NCBI RefSeq assembly: GCF_019801145.1
Contig: NZ_JAHVJQ010000012.1
Coordinates: forward strand, 1-64,000
Length of the DNA: 64,000 nt
Reading direction: 5' to 3'
Source of the DNA: Leisingera aquaemixtae
Lineage (GTDB): Bacteria; Pseudomonadota; Alphaproteobacteria; Rhodobacterales; Rhodobacteraceae
This document shows positions 52,993-62,744 of this stretch, one piece after another. The notes under the pieces were generated by a model that did no database searches, was not told the DNA's origin, and saw only the letters and a list, made by a program, of their open reading frames with translations. The first letter of the stretch is position 1; each line of letters begins with the position of its first letter. The position numbers and the translations under genes are program-made.

Positions 52993-53915
52993 GCGCCCTT
53001 GCTCCCTGTCGCCACGGGGCGGACCTGCCCGGTGGTCTGATTGCCATAATACACCCCGAAATTGCCCATCCGGCTTTCACTGGCGAACCGTTCCAGCATG
53101 GTGCAGACCGCCGCATCGGCGATGTCCATCAGCGTGGATTGGGTCAGGGCCGTGAAAACCCCCTTGGCCGGTGTGCCGCCGGCCGATTGGCACAGGAACG
53201 AGATGTGCTGATGTTCGCGCGCTTCGTCTTCGAATACGGAATAGATGAACCCCGGCTCCGCCTCGACGCCGGTTTCCGCAATCAGGCGGGCCAGGGCGGC
53301 TGAGGCGCCCTCCTTGCCCACCCGGGTTTCCGGCAGCGTCAGCTTGCCCTGATCGTTGCCCATGAGCAGCACCTTGCCCTCGTGCTCGATCAATGCCGAG
53401 ACAATCAGCTTGGCGCCCTGGCTGAGGGCCTCGGCCTCGGCAGCCGCCGTCACATAGGCGCCGCGGGCGTATCCCAGCCCCGGTGCGGGCGAGGTCTCAA
53501 ACGCCTCCACTCGGCCGATCAGGATCAGGTGATCACCGGCTTCCACCCGGTTGTGCATGGAGCAGTCGAACCAGGCGGAAACGTCCGCGAACACCGGGCT
53601 GCCCTGCGGCCCCTGCTGCCAGCTGACGGCGGCAAAACGGTCCTCGACCGGGCGGGCGAAAGTGTTGGAGACGTCCTTCTGATCCTCCGCCAGCACATTG
53701 ACGGCAAACCCGCCCGCCTGTTCGAAGGCGGCGTAATTGCTGGAGGAATTGGCGATGCAGACCAGCACCAGCGGCGGGTCCAGCGACACGGAGGTGAAGG
53801 AATTGGCGGTAAAGCCGATGGGGTTCCCGTCCGGATCGTGCGTTGTCACCACGGTGACGCCGGTCATGAAGGTGCCAAAGGCATTGCGTAAGGATCTCGG
53901 GTCGATATCGCTCAT
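52989..53915 (-). CDS. Flavin reductase fused to a degenerate Nudix-like domain
   Basis: This is a 308-residue protein. Residues 5-165 are a flavin reductase-like split barrel with GTFMTGVTVVTTHDPDG, GFTANSFTSVSLDPP and WFDCSMHNRVEAGDH. Residues 168-300 look like a Nudix fold (LIVSALIEHEGKVLLMG, then LTLPETRVGKEGASAALARL and ETG), but the acidic residues of the Nudix box are mostly lost. The tail is therefore probably a binding module, not an active hydrolase. It supplies reduced FMN to the LLM monooxygenase encoded downstream. Start at 53915 overlaps the alpha/beta hydrolase stop by four bases. Confidence 0.85.
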   Translation of the reverse strand: MSDIDPRSLRNAFGTFMTGVTVVTTHDPDGNPIGFTANSFTSVSLDPPLVLVCIANSSSNYAAFEQAGGFAVNVLAEDQKDVSNTFARPVEDRFAAVSWQQGPQGSPVFADVSAWFDCSMHNRVEAGDHLILIGRVEAFETSPAPGLGYARGAYVTAAAEAEALSQGAKLIVSALIEHEGKVLLMGNDQGKLTLPETRVGKEGASAALARLIAETGVEAEPGFIYSVFEDEAREHQHISFLCQSAGGTPAKGVFTALTQSTLMDIADAAVCTMLERFASESRMGNFGVYYGNQTTGQVRPVATGSKGA

Positions 53916-54715
53916 GACGTCGCTCCTTCGGTGTTCAGCCAGGCGCGCAGGGCGGCGTTGACCTCTGCGGGCGCAGTCAGGTTGACCATATGCCGGTGGC
54001 CTTCGATGACAACCGCCCTGCCCTGCTGCGCGGCGGCGGCCATCATCTGCGCCATGTCCGGCGTCGAGTTCGGATCGCCGTCGCCGGTCAGCGCCAGCAG
54101 CGGGCAGCGGATGCCGCCGAACCCGTCCGCATAGGTGCTGTCGCCGCGGGCAAAGGCGGAATAGGCGGCGGCGTAGCCCGCCAGGTTCACGCCCGACAGC
54201 CATTCACCCACCTGCGCCCGCGCCTGTTGGTCGGCGGGGCTGCTGCCGAACCAGCGCGCCAGCGGCGTTTCCAGGTCAAAGCTGCCCGCGCGGATTTCCG
54301 CGGCGCGCGCCTCAACCGCAGCCCGTGCCCCGGCAGAGCGGCGGAACACCCCGTTCAGCAGCGCCACGCGGGCGACATTCTCAGGATGGCAGACCGCATA
54401 GCCGCCTGCAATCAGCGCGCCCATGGAATGGCCCGCCAGGCTGACCGGCCCCAGATCCAGCGCCTGCAGCACGGCATGCAGCCAGGCCACATAGTCCGGC
54501 AGTTCGGCGCCCTCCGGCAGCGGCGCGCTGCCGCCGTGGCCGGGCATGTCCAGCGCAATCACCTGATGGGTCAGGCTCAGCGCCTCAATCTGCGGCCCCC
54601 AGGCCGCCGATTGCATGCCAACCCCGTGGATCAGCACCACCGGATCGCCGCGCCCAGCCCGCAGGCAGGTGACGGCGCCGTAGGGCTCAGACAGCTGCAG
54701 GGTTGTCGACGTCAT
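53912..54715 (-). CDS. Alpha/beta hydrolase
   Basis: This 267-residue alpha/beta-hydrolase-fold protein has its oxyanion region at VVLIHGVGMQSAAW, its nucleophile in GHSMGA (S97), a candidate acid in LTGDGDPNSTP and the catalytic His in EGHRHMVNL near the C-terminus. The triad is complete, so an ester, thioester, amide or C-C bond hydrolase is possible. It lies between DUF1185 and flavin reductase genes with overlapping ends, so it is part of the monooxygenase pathway. Confidence 0.85.
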   Translation of the reverse strand: MTSTTLQLSEPYGAVTCLRAGRGDPVVLIHGVGMQSAAWGPQIEALSLTHQVIALDMPGHGGSAPLPEGAELPDYVAWLHAVLQALDLGPVSLAGHSMGALIAGGYAVCHPENVARVALLNGVFRRSAGARAAVEARAAEIRAGSFDLETPLARWFGSSPADQQARAQVGEWLSGVNLAGYAAAYSAFARGDSTYADGFGGIRCPLLALTGDGDPNSTPDMAQMMAAAAQQGRAVVIEGHRHMVNLTAPAEVNAALRAWLNTEGATS

Positions 54716-55289
54716 GACCCAGTTCCTTCAGGTCCTGATAGCGGTCGCCGATGCGGTGATGCGGCCGCCCGCCGATGGAGGCGCCAAGCGCGATCACGAT
54801 CTCATCCGGGCCCGGCGCATCGGCCACCGACAGCTGGATTGTCAGGTAATGGCTGCGCCGCCCGCCGTCGTTCTTGTCCATCAGCGGGATCTGCAGGGGC
54901 GCGTTTGCCGGCCCGCGGGTGTTGGTGAAGGCGAGGTAGGACTTTGCCCCCACCGCCTCGCGGAAGTGGTTGCCGAAACGCAGCGTGTGGATGAGGGCGG
55001 AGGCATGCTCCACCTCGCCATTGACGCCGACGATGGCGGATTTGCCGTAGCCCTCCACCCGGTCGCCGCCGCCGGCGGCCTCCAGGATCATCGCGGTCAG
55101 CTTCTCGCCCAGCCCCGGCGCGCAGTCATGGATCGCCGGGCGCAGGTCCTCGACAAAGCCCTGCCCCGCCCAGGGGTTTTTGATCACCGCCACCGCGGCA
55201 ATCATTTTCAGCGGGGTTTCCGCTGCCTTGCCGCCCTCGATCAGGGTCTCTTCGACATGCAGCAGCGTCTTTCGGATTTCGGCGGGCAT
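54687..55289 (-). CDS. DUF1185 (amino acid synthesis) family protein
   Basis: This 200-residue protein of the AA_synth/DUF1185 family starts with RKTLLHVEETLIEGGKAAET and includes AAVAVIKNPWAGQGFVEDLR, both family hallmarks. The family has no well-established activity despite its name. It often sits beside LLM monooxygenases and hydrolases, as here. It overlaps the alpha/beta hydrolase start by 29 bases and is the first gene of the operon, with the GntR-type operator palindrome 38 bases upstream. Confidence 0.85.
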   Translation of the reverse strand: MPAEIRKTLLHVEETLIEGGKAAETPLKMIAAVAVIKNPWAGQGFVEDLRPAIHDCAPGLGEKLTAMILEAAGGGDRVEGYGKSAIVGVNGEVEHASALIHTLRFGNHFREAVGAKSYLAFTNTRGPANAPLQIPLMDKNDGGRRSHYLTIQLSVADAPGPDEIVIALGASIGGRPHHRIGDRYQDLKELGHDVDNPAAV

Positions 55290-55326
55290 GGGCGGGTCTT
55301 TCCTGTCTGATTCCAGTTGCCGTAAT

Positions 55327-55338
55327 ATGGTATACCAT
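55327..55338. promoter_or_regulatory. Candidate GntR (FadR-type) operator
   Basis: ATGGTATACCAT is a perfect 12-base palindrome in the 107-base gap between the divergent DUF1185 and GntR genes. It contains TGGTATACCA, resembling FCD/FadR-subfamily sites built on TNGT/ACNA half-sites. Confidence 0.65.
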
Positions 55339-55396
55339 CATACAGTATGTCAATGCAGACTTGTTCCGCCCTGCCCCGGTTGCTATCGGAAGAAAC

Positions 55397-56071
55397 ATGA
55401 CCAGCCCCATCATGAGCAAAATCAACCACCAGCCGCAGACCCTGCGCGACATTGTGCAGGAGCGGATGCGCGAGGCGATCATCTCCGGCCAGTTTGCCCC
55501 CGGCGAGCGGCTGGTGGAGCGTCCCCTGTGCGATCAGCTTGGCGTCAGCCGCACCGTGGTGCGCGAAACGATACGCTATCTGGAGGCGGAGGGGCTGGTG
55601 GAGATCCTGCCCGGCAAGGGGCCGATTGTGGCGCAGCTCACTTGGGCCGACGCGCGGCAGATCTACGACATCCGCCAGATGCTGGAGACCGCAGCCGCCA
55701 CTGAATGCGCCCGCAACATCACGCCGCAGCTGGCAGAACGGCTGAGGGCGGCGCTGCAGAGCCTGCAAGAGGCCGTGGCCGCAGGCGTGCCCACCCCGAT
55801 GCTGCGCGCCACGACGGAGTTCTACCGGATCATCTTTGACGGCGCCGGCCACAACGTCGCCTGGGAAATCGCCCAGCGTCTGAACGGCCGCATCAGCCGG
55901 TTGCGGGCGGTGACGCTGTCGACCGCGGAGCGGCAGAAGCCCGGCCCCGCCCATATGCAGGACATCTGCGAGGCGATTGTCTCAGGGGACGCAAAGGCTG
56001 CGCAAGCCGCCATTGAACAGCATCTGAGCGACGCCAAACAAACCGCAGAGCGCCTGTTGCAGGAAAAATAG
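55397..56071 (+). CDS. GntR family regulator, FadR/FCD subfamily
   Basis: This 224-residue regulator has an N-terminal winged helix at about residues 15-75 (AIISGQFAPGERLVERPLCD, then SRTVVRETIRYLEAEGLVEI) and a C-terminal helical FCD ligand domain (DIRQMLETAAATECARNI onwards). ATG at 55397 was chosen; a second ATG lies five codons on. It is divergent from the DUF1185-hydrolase-reductase-monooxygenase-dehydrogenase operon and very likely its repressor. Confidence 0.87.
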   Translation: MTSPIMSKINHQPQTLRDIVQERMREAIISGQFAPGERLVERPLCDQLGVSRTVVRETIRYLEAEGLVEILPGKGPIVAQLTWADARQIYDIRQMLETAAATECARNITPQLAERLRAALQSLQEAVAAGVPTPMLRATTEFYRIIFDGAGHNVAWEIAQRLNGRISRLRAVTLSTAERQKPGPAHMQDICEAIVSGDAKAAQAAIEQHLSDAKQTAERLLQEK

Positions 56072-56097
56072 CCGGTCTCCTCACTGGAAACCGGCTA
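56069..56097. terminator. Hairpin overlapping the GntR stop codon
   Basis: TAGCCGGT (56069-56076) pairs with ACCGGCTA (56090-56097). The first stem arm includes the TAG stop of the GntR gene. It sits between convergent gntR-like and hutU genes. Confidence 0.55.
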
Positions 56098-56124
56098 CCC
56101 AGGTTTGTTTGGCGGGCTGAATTA

Positions 56125-57807
56125 TCAGCCCAGGATGCCGGGCAGGTTCAGCCCGTGTTCGCGTGCGCAGTCCTTGGCGATGTCATAGCCCGCGTCCGCG
56201 TGGCGCATGACGCCGGTCGCCGGGTCGTTCCACAGCACGCGGCCGATGCGGCGGTCGGCGTCCTCGGTGCCGTCGCAGCAGATCACCACGCCGGAATGCT
56301 GCGAGAAGCCCATGCCAACGCCGCCGCCGTGGTGCAGCGACACCCAGGTGGCGCCGGAAGCGGTGTTCAGGAGCGCGTTCAGCAGCGGCCAGTCGGATAC
56401 CGCATCGGAACCGTCCATCATCGCCTCAGTCTCGCGGTTGGGCGAGGCCACCGAGCCGCTGTCCAGATGGTCGCGGCCAATCACCACCGGCGCCGACAGC
56501 TCGCCGTTGCGCACCATCTCGTTGAAGGCGAGACCGGCCTTGTGGCGGTCGCCGAGGCCGATCCAGCAGATCCGCGCAGGCAGGCCCTGGAAGGCGATGC
56601 GTTCCTGCGCCATGTCCAGCCAGCGGTGCAGGTGCTCGTTCTCCGGGAACAGCTCCTTCATCTTGGCGTCGGTCTTGCGGATATCCTCCGGATCGCCCGA
56701 CAGCGCGCACCAGCGGAACGGGCCGATGCCCTTGCAGAACAGCGGGCGGATATAGGCGGGCACGAAGCCGGGGAAGTCAAAGGCGTTCTCCAGCCCCTCC
56801 TCCAGCGCCATCTGGCGGATGTTGTTGCCGTAATCGACGGTGGGGATGCCCATTGCATGGAAGTCGCACATTGCCTTCACCTGCACGCGCATGCTGGCGC
56901 GGGCGGCTTTTTCAACCGCTTTAGGCTCTGATACCCGGCGCTCCTTCCACTCGCCCATGGTCCAGCCCAGCGGCAGGTAGCCGTTGACCGGATCGTGGGC
57001 GGAGGTCTGGTCGGTCACGATATCGGGGCGGATGCCGCCTGCCTCAGCGCGCTTCACCAGCTCCGGGAAGATCTCTGCCGCGTTGCCCAGAAGGCCCACG
57101 GATTTCGCCTCGCCCGCGGCGGTCCAGCGCTCGATCATCTCCAGCGCCTCGTCCAGGGTTTCGGCCTTCTCGTCCAGGTATTTGGTGCGCAGGCGGAAGT
57201 CGATCGAGTCCGGGTTGCACTCCACCGCCAGGCAGCAGGCACCGGCGAATACAGCCGCCAGCGGCTGGGCGCCGCCCATGCCGCCAAGGCCGCCGGTCAG
57301 GATCCACTTGCCCTTGAGGTCGCCGCCGTAATGCTGGCGGCCGGCCTCAGCAAAGGTCTCATAGGTGCCCTGCACGATGCCCTGCGTGCCGATATAGATC
57401 CAGGAGCCGGCCGTCATCTGGCCGTACATCATCAGGCCCTTCTTATCGAGCTCGTTGAAGTGGTCCCAGTTGGCCCAATGCGGCACCAGGTTGGAGTTCG
57501 CGATCAGCACCCGCGGCGCGTCCTTGTGGGTCTGGAACACGCCGACCGGCTTGCCGGATTGCACCATCAGGGTCTGGTCCTCGTCGAGGTTCTTCAGGGT
57601 CTCGACGATCAGGTCGAAGTCCTTCCAGGTGCGCGCGGCGCGGCCGATGCCGCCGTACACCACCAGCTCATGCGGGTTTTCCGCAACGTCGGGGTGCAGG
57701 TTGTTCATCATCATCCGCATCGGCGCCTCGGTCATCCAGGACTTGGCGGTGATTTCCGGGCCGGTGGGCGGGAAGATGTCGCGGGTGTTCTTGCGGGGAT
57801 CGCTCAT
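56125..57807 (-). CDS. hutU: Urocanate hydratase
   Basis: This 560-residue protein, of normal length for the family, converts urocanate to imidazolonepropionate using NAD+ as an electrophile. Recognisable parts are [15 protein letters not shown] near the N-terminus, the NAD-binding [15 protein letters not shown] and the active-site Cys region [20 protein letters not shown]. It is the last gene of the hutI-H-G-U operon. Its start overlaps the hutG stop by four bases. Confidence 0.96.
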   Translation of the reverse strand: MSDPRKNTRDIFPPTGPEITAKSWMTEAPMRMMMNNLHPDVAENPHELVVYGGIGRAARTWKDFDLIVETLKNLDEDQTLMVQSGKPVGVFQTHKDAPRVLIANSNLVPHWANWDHFNELDKKGLMMYGQMTAGSWIYIGTQGIVQGTYETFAEAGRQHYGGDLKGKWILTGGLGGMGGAQPLAAVFAGACCLAVECNPDSIDFRLRTKYLDEKAETLDEALEMIERWTAAGEAKSVGLLGNAAEIFPELVKRAEAGGIRPDIVTDQTSAHDPVNGYLPLGWTMGEWKERRVSEPKAVEKAARASMRVQVKAMCDFHAMGIPTVDYGNNIRQMALEEGLENAFDFPGFVPAYIRPLFCKGIGPFRWCALSGDPEDIRKTDAKMKELFPENEHLHRWLDMAQERIAFQGLPARICWIGLGDRHKAGLAFNEMVRNGELSAPVVIGRDHLDSGSVASPNRETEAMMDGSDAVSDWPLLNALLNTASGATWVSLHHGGGVGMGFSQHSGVVICCDGTEDADRRIGRVLWNDPATGVMRHADAGYDIAKDCAREHGLNLPGILG

Positions 57808-58589
57808 GCCGAGGGCCTCCAGTTTTTGAGATCAGTCAGAATGTTGGTGAGATGGGCGCGCAGTTGTTCCGCACGCTCCGGCAGATAGGTCCAGGGCGGG
57901 CTTTCCTGGCAGTAGGTCGCCTGCGCCAGTTCCATCTGGATCGCGTGGTAGCCTTCCGCAGGGCGCCCGTAATGGCGGGTGGTCCAGCCGCCCTTGAAGC
58001 GCCCGTTGAGGGTGGAGGTATAGCCCTCCGCCGCCTCGCAATGGGCCACGGTCAGCGCCTCGATCGACGCGTCGCAGGTTTCGCCCATGTTGGTGCCGAC
58101 GTTGAAATCCGGCAGGCGGCCTTCGAACAGGAACGGAATGTCGCCGCGGATCGAATGGCAGTCATAGAGGATGGCAAAGCCGTGGATCGCCTTTACCCGC
58201 TGCAGCTCCGCCATCAGCGCCGCGTGATAGGGCGCATGATAAGCGTCGCGGCGGCGGGTGATTTCCGCCTCATCGGGTTCCTTGCCCTCCTGCCAGATCG
58301 GCAGCCCGTCAAAATCCGTGAGCGGCACCAAAGTAGTGGTGTTTTGCCCTGGATAGAGACTGATACCACCCGGATCGCGGTTCACGTCGATCACATAGCG
58401 GTGGATCGGCGTGCGGACGGTTGTGATGTCCCCTGCCAGCCCGGCATAGAGGTCGTGGATATGCCAGTCTGTGTCCGCCAGCGCCCGGCCCGTCTCATTG
58501 AGGCGGTCCCAGATTTCCGGCGGCACATCGGTGCCGGTGTGGGGCAGCCCCAGCACCAGCGGCGAGGCGCCTTGGGTCACTTCGATCAT
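57804..58589 (-). CDS. hutG: N-formylglutamate deformylase
   Basis: This 261-residue metal-dependent hydrolase of the N-formylglutamate amidohydrolase family has [19 protein letters not shown] at the N-terminus, [12 protein letters not shown], and DCHSI as likely metal ligands. It releases formate and glutamate from N-formylglutamate. That route requires a formiminoglutamate deiminase (HutF), which is not encoded in the window. Start at 58589 overlaps the hutH stop by four bases; a longer upstream frame lies inside hutH. Confidence 0.92.
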   Translation of the reverse strand: MIEVTQGASPLVLGLPHTGTDVPPEIWDRLNETGRALADTDWHIHDLYAGLAGDITTVRTPIHRYVIDVNRDPGGISLYPGQNTTTLVPLTDFDGLPIWQEGKEPDEAEITRRRDAYHAPYHAALMAELQRVKAIHGFAILYDCHSIRGDIPFLFEGRLPDFNVGTNMGETCDASIEALTVAHCEAAEGYTSTLNGRFKGGWTTRHYGRPAEGYHAIQMELAQATYCQESPPWTYLPERAEQLRAHLTNILTDLKNWRPSA

Positions 58590-60109
58590 GCCGCCACCTT
58601 CACGCCTGCGGCATCCGCAACCCGGCCCGCGCGGACCATGGCGCTTGCAGCCTCGATGTCGGGCGCCAGATAGCGGTCCTCTGCCAGCGCGGGGATATCG
58701 GCGCGCAGCATTGCCAGAACGTCCTGCAGACGCGTTGAGGTTTGCAGCGGTGCGCGCGCCTCCACCCCTTGCGCGGCACACAGCATTTCAACGCCCAGGA
58801 TCACCGACAGGTTGGCGTTCATCTTCGCCAGACGCAGCGCGCCGTGGGCGGCCATCGACACGTGGTCCTCCTGGTTGGCCGACGTGGGGGTCGAGTCGGT
58901 CACGCAGGGGTTGGCCAGATGCTTGTTCTCGCTCATTAGCGCGGCGGTGGTCACTTCGGCGATCATGAAGCCGGAGTTCAGACCCGGATCCGGCGTCAGG
59001 AACGGCGGCAGGTCGTGGCTCAGGGTCGGGTCCACCATCAGCGCCACCCGGCGCTGCGCGATGGCGCCGATTTCGGCCACCGCCAGCGCGATCTGGTCAG
59101 CGGCAAAGCCCACATATTCAGCGTGGAAGTTGCCGCCCGAAACGATCCGCCCCTCATTCACCAGCACCAGCGGGTTGTCGGTGACGGCGTTGGCCTCGAT
59201 CTCCAGCGTCTTGGCGGCCATCCGCAGCACGTCCAGCGCCGCGCCCACTACCTGCGGCTGGCAGCGGATGCAGTACGGGTCCTGCACGCGCGTGTCGCCC
59301 TCGCGGTGGCTTTCGCGGATTTCCGATCCGTCCATGATGCCGCGCATTTCGCGGGCCACGTCAATCTGCCCGGCATGGCCGCGCAAGCTGTGGATGTCGG
59401 CCACCAGCGGCGCGGTGGAGCCCATGATGGCGTCGGTGGTGAGCGAGGCAATTGCCATCGACGCCTCAGCCATGCGCCAGGCGTCGAACAGCCCACCCAG
59501 CGCGCAGGCGGTGGAGAACTGAGTGCCATTGATCAGCCCCAGGCCTTCCTTGGGGCCCAGAACAATAGGCTCTAACCCGGCCTTTTTCAGCGCTTCCGCG
59601 CTGGACATGCGGGTGCCTTCGAACGTGGCCTCCCCTGCCCCGATCATCGCTGCCGCCATATGCGCCAGCGGCGCCAGGTCGCCAGAGGCGCCGACGGAGC
59701 CTTGCGACGGGATCACCGGCACCACGCCGCGCTCCAGCATCTGCTCGATCTGTTCGATCACCAGCCAGCGCACGCCGGAGGCCCCGCGGCCCATCGACAG
59801 GAGTTTCAGCGTCATCATCAGCCGGGTCTTGTCCTCCGGCAGCGCCTCCCCTACCCCGCAGCAATGGCTGAGGATCAGGTTGCGCTGCAGGGTAGCGGTG
59901 TCGGCCGGAGCGATCTTGGTCGAGGCCAGCTTGCCGAAACCGGTGTTGATGCCATAGACGGCTTCCTCACCCGCCGCGGCATCCGCCACCATCTGGGCAG
60001 CGGCCTCCACCGGCTCGCGGGCAGAGGCATCCAGTCGAGCCGGGGTCAGGTTGCGGTAGATATCTTCCAGCGTGGACAGCGTCACCGTGCCGGGGATCAT
60101 CTCGATCAT
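58586..60109 (-). CDS. hutH: Histidine ammonia-lyase
   Basis: This 507-residue enzyme turns histidine into urocanate and ammonia. The Ala141-Ser142-Gly143 triplet in [14 protein letters not shown] forms the MIO electrophilic cofactor by self-cyclisation. Other family segments are [11 protein letters not shown] and [18 protein letters not shown]. It overlaps hutI and hutG by four bases each, so translation is coupled through the operon. Confidence 0.96.
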   Translation of the reverse strand: MIEMIPGTVTLSTLEDIYRNLTPARLDASAREPVEAAAQMVADAAAGEEAVYGINTGFGKLASTKIAPADTATLQRNLILSHCCGVGEALPEDKTRLMMTLKLLSMGRGASGVRWLVIEQIEQMLERGVVPVIPSQGSVGASGDLAPLAHMAAAMIGAGEATFEGTRMSSAEALKKAGLEPIVLGPKEGLGLINGTQFSTACALGGLFDAWRMAEASMAIASLTTDAIMGSTAPLVADIHSLRGHAGQIDVAREMRGIMDGSEIRESHREGDTRVQDPYCIRCQPQVVGAALDVLRMAAKTLEIEANAVTDNPLVLVNEGRIVSGGNFHAEYVGFAADQIALAVAEIGAIAQRRVALMVDPTLSHDLPPFLTPDPGLNSGFMIAEVTTAALMSENKHLANPCVTDSTPTSANQEDHVSMAAHGALRLAKMNANLSVILGVEMLCAAQGVEARAPLQTSTRLQDVLAMLRADIPALAEDRYLAPDIEAASAMVRAGRVADAAGVKVAA

Positions 60110-61314
60110 TGTTTGCCCTCATAGATACGGGTGTAAAGCGGGTTAAAGCCGATGCGGTAGGCCAGCTCGCCGGGCGTTTCCACGTCCCAGACCGCCAGAT
60201 CGGCGCGCATGCCGGCGGAAATCTGGCCGCGGTCCGTCAGCCCCAGCGCGCGGGCGGCGTGCCGTGTGACGCCTGCCAGCGCCTCCTCCGGGGTCATCCG
60301 GAACAGGGTGCAGCCCATGTTCATCGTCAAGAGCAGCGAGGTCAGCGGCGAGGAGCCGGGGTTGCAGTCGGTCGCCAGCGCCATCGGCACGCCGTGGGCG
60401 CGGAAGTGCTCGATCGGCGGCATTTGCGTTTCGCGGATGGTATAGAAGGCACCGGGCAGGATCACCGCAACAGAACCCGCGGCGGCCATCGCCCTGGCGT
60501 CGTCTTCGGTGGCGTATTCCACGTGGTCGACCGACAGCGCGCCGTACTGCGCCGCCAGCGCGGTGCCTCCCTGATGGCTCAGCTGCTCAGCGTGCAGTTT
60601 CACCGGCAGGCCCAGCTCCTGCGCCGCCTTGAACACGCGTTCGATCTGGGCAGGCGCAAAGGCGATGTTTTCGCAGAAGCCGTCGACCGCATCCACCAGC
60701 CCCTCCGCATGGGCGGCGCGCAGGGCGGGGATGCAGACCTCGTCGATGTAGTCGTCGTCGCGGCCCTTGTATTCGCCGGGGGTGGCATGGGCGCCGAGGA
60801 AGGTGGTTTTCACCGTCACCGGGCGCAGCTCGGCCAGGCGGCGGGCGGCGCGCAGCATGTTGAGTTCGGTTTTCAGGTCCAGCCCGTAGCCGGATTTCAC
60901 CTCCACCACCGCGGCGCCCTCGGCAATCAGCGCATCCAGACGCGGCAGCGCATCCTGCACCAGCTGCTCCAGAGACGCCTCGCGGGTGGCGGACACAGTG
61001 GAGACGATGCCGCCCCCTGCCCTGGCGACTTCCTCATAGGAGGCGCCGTTCAGTCGCATCTCGAACTCCATCGCCCGGTTGCCGCCAAAGACGATATGGG
61101 TGTGGCAGTCGATCAGACCCGGTGTGACCAGCCGTCCGGCCAGATCGACATGCTTCCAGGGAAAGTTGTCAGCTGACAATTCCTGCCGCGGCCCGGCCCA
61201 GACGATACTTCCGTCCGAGACCGCAACCGCACCGTCCTCAATCATCCCGTATGGCGTGTCCGTTCCGGCCATCGTGGCCAGCCGGGCGCCTGTCAGCACG
61301 TAGTTCCCTGTCAC
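60106..61314 (-). CDS. hutI: Imidazolonepropionase
   Basis: This 402-residue amidohydrolase has its metal motif [10 protein letters not shown] at residues 69-78 and later [10 protein letters not shown]. It opens the imidazolone ring to give formiminoglutamate. It starts with GTG at 61314, preceded by GGGGGGA. It is the first gene of hutIHGU. Unusually, the 14-base parS-like palindrome at 61166-61179 is embedded in its coding sequence, where it encodes residues 45-50 (ELSADN). Confidence 0.95.
   Translation of the reverse strand: MTGNYVLTGARLATMAGTDTPYGMIEDGAVAVSDGSIVWAGPRQELSADNFPWKHVDLAGRLVTPGLIDCHTHIVFGGNRAMEFEMRLNGASYEEVARAGGGIVSTVSATREASLEQLVQDALPRLDALIAEGAAVVEVKSGYGLDLKTELNMLRAARRLAELRPVTVKTTFLGAHATPGEYKGRDDDYIDEVCIPALRAAHAEGLVDAVDGFCENIAFAPAQIERVFKAAQELGLPVKLHAEQLSHQGGTALAAQYGALSVDHVEYATEDDARAMAAAGSVAVILPGAFYTIRETQMPPIEHFRAHGVPMALATDCNPGSSPLTSLLLTMNMGCTLFRMTPEEALAGVTRHAARALGLTDRGQISAGMRADLAVWDVETPGELAYRIGFNPLYTRIYEGKQ
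61166..61179. other. parS-like palindrome inside hutI
   Basis: TTGTCAGCTGACAA is a perfect 14-base palindrome, identical to the core of those next to repC. A chance match this long in 64 kb is very unlikely, so it is probably a functional copy. Confidence 0.7.
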
Positions 61315-61332
61315 GGAATCCCCCCGAGTCGC

Positions 61333-61355
61333 GTTATTGCCGGTTTCGCAATAAC
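61333..61355. promoter_or_regulatory. Inverted repeat in the hut promoter
   Basis: GTTATTGC and GCAATAAC form a perfect 8-base inverted repeat with 7 bases between. Its centre lies about 30 bases before the hutI GTG. Probably an operator or leader hairpin for the hut operon. A weaker palindrome, TTATGTCTAGTCATAA, lies further upstream at 61372-61387. Confidence 0.5.
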
Positions 61356-61430
61356 CTACTCATTTAGAGGATTATGTCTAGTCATAAAATGATTAAACCG
61401 TACCCGCCCCCGGCGATCCAGGATTGCGTC

Positions 61431-62744
61431 TTATTGCGGCAGCCGCGGGTGCAGATCGTCGATGATGATCGGATGCGCATGCGGGTGGCCGCCCTGCAGA
61501 TGCGGGTGATCCGGCGGCAGCTCCGGGTGGCTGTGCGCAACCGGGGCTGCGCTGTCCCGCGGCCACAGATGCTGCGCCGCTGCCAGCCCCGCGGCCGCCA
61601 GCAGCGCCAGCGCCAGCATCGCCGCTCCTGCCCCCCAGGCCGCCATCAGCCAGGCCGACAGCGGATAGAAGACCAGCCAGCAGGCATGCGACAGGGTGAA
61701 CTGCGCGGCAAAGATCGCCGGCCGGTCCGCCGCATGGGCCGAGCGCGCCAACAGCCGCCCAGAGGGGGTCATCACCGCAGAGTAGCCGAGGCCGATCACG
61801 AACCAGGCGATTGCCAGCCGTGCAAACCCCAGCGGCTGCATCAGCGTGGACAGCGCCAGCAGCAGCAGCGCAGCACTCCCCAGGGCGCCGCCTGCCAGCA
61901 TCACGCTGCGGTCCGGCAGACGCTCCAGCAGGCGCGGCAGCAGCATCGCCGACAGCATCGAGCCGCCGCCGAAACAGGCCAGCGCCAGCGCCACTGTGCT
62001 TTCGCCCTGCCCCATGCCGCCGCGCACCAGCACCACCGTGTTGACCAGCACCATCGCCGCCATCGCCGAAACCACCCAGTTGAGCGCCAGCAGCCCGCGC
62101 AGCCGCGGTGTCCGCAGATAGTTGCGGATGCCGCGGGTGGTGCGCTGCCAGATGGGCCGGGGCGCCTTGGGTTCCGGCGACGGCAGGGCAATGGACAGGA
62201 GCAGCAAGGCGGAGGCGGCAAAGCCGGCCGCAGTGCCCCAGAACAGTGTCGAGGAACTGACCAGAACCAGCAGCGCCGCGGCCAGCATCGGGCTCACCAG
62301 GCTTTCCAGCTCATAAGCCAGCCGCGACAGCGACAGCGCCTGGGTATAGTCCTTCTCCTGTGTCAGCACATCGGGGATCGTGGCCTGGAAGGCGGGTGTA
62401 AAACCGGCGGAGGCCGATTGCAGCAGGAAAATCAGCACATAGACCTGCCAGACCTCACTGACAAACGGCAGGCAGACGGCCACTGCCATCCGCACTATGT
62501 CCAGCGCGATCAGTATCCGGCGCCGGTCCACCTGCTCGGCCCAGGCGGCGGCGATCGGGGCCACGGTGACATAGGCCACCATCTTGATCGTCAGCGCGGT
62601 GCCCAGCACCAGCCCGGCGCGGTCGCCCGCCAGGTCAAAGGCCAGAAGCCCCAGCGCCACGGTGGCGAGGCCAGTGCCGCTGAGCGCCACGATCTGGGCC
62701 ATGAAGAGATGCCGGTAGGTCCGGTACTTCAGGATGGAGAGCAT
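61431..62744 (-). CDS. MFS transporter with histidine-rich C-terminal tail
   Basis: This 437-residue protein has 12 predicted membrane helices. It carries the MFS loop signature between helices 2 and 3, AAAWAEQVDRRRILIALDIV. The last 36 residues form a hydrophilic tail with eight histidines, including HPHAHP. Such tails occur on metal-efflux MFS proteins such as NreB, so metal handling is possible. Substrate is not otherwise shown. It is transcribed towards hutI with a 116-base gap that contains the hut promoter repeat, so it is probably a separate unit. Confidence 0.83.
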   Translation of the reverse strand: MLSILKYRTYRHLFMAQIVALSGTGLATVALGLLAFDLAGDRAGLVLGTALTIKMVAYVTVAPIAAAWAEQVDRRRILIALDIVRMAVAVCLPFVSEVWQVYVLIFLLQSASAGFTPAFQATIPDVLTQEKDYTQALSLSRLAYELESLVSPMLAAALLVLVSSSTLFWGTAAGFAASALLLLSIALPSPEPKAPRPIWQRTTRGIRNYLRTPRLRGLLALNWVVSAMAAMVLVNTVVLVRGGMGQGESTVALALACFGGGSMLSAMLLPRLLERLPDRSVMLAGGALGSAALLLLALSTLMQPLGFARLAIAWFVIGLGYSAVMTPSGRLLARSAHAADRPAIFAAQFTLSHACWLVFYPLSAWLMAAWGAGAAMLALALLAAAGLAAAQHLWPRDSAAPVAHSHPELPPDHPHLQGGHPHAHPIIIDDLHPRLPQ

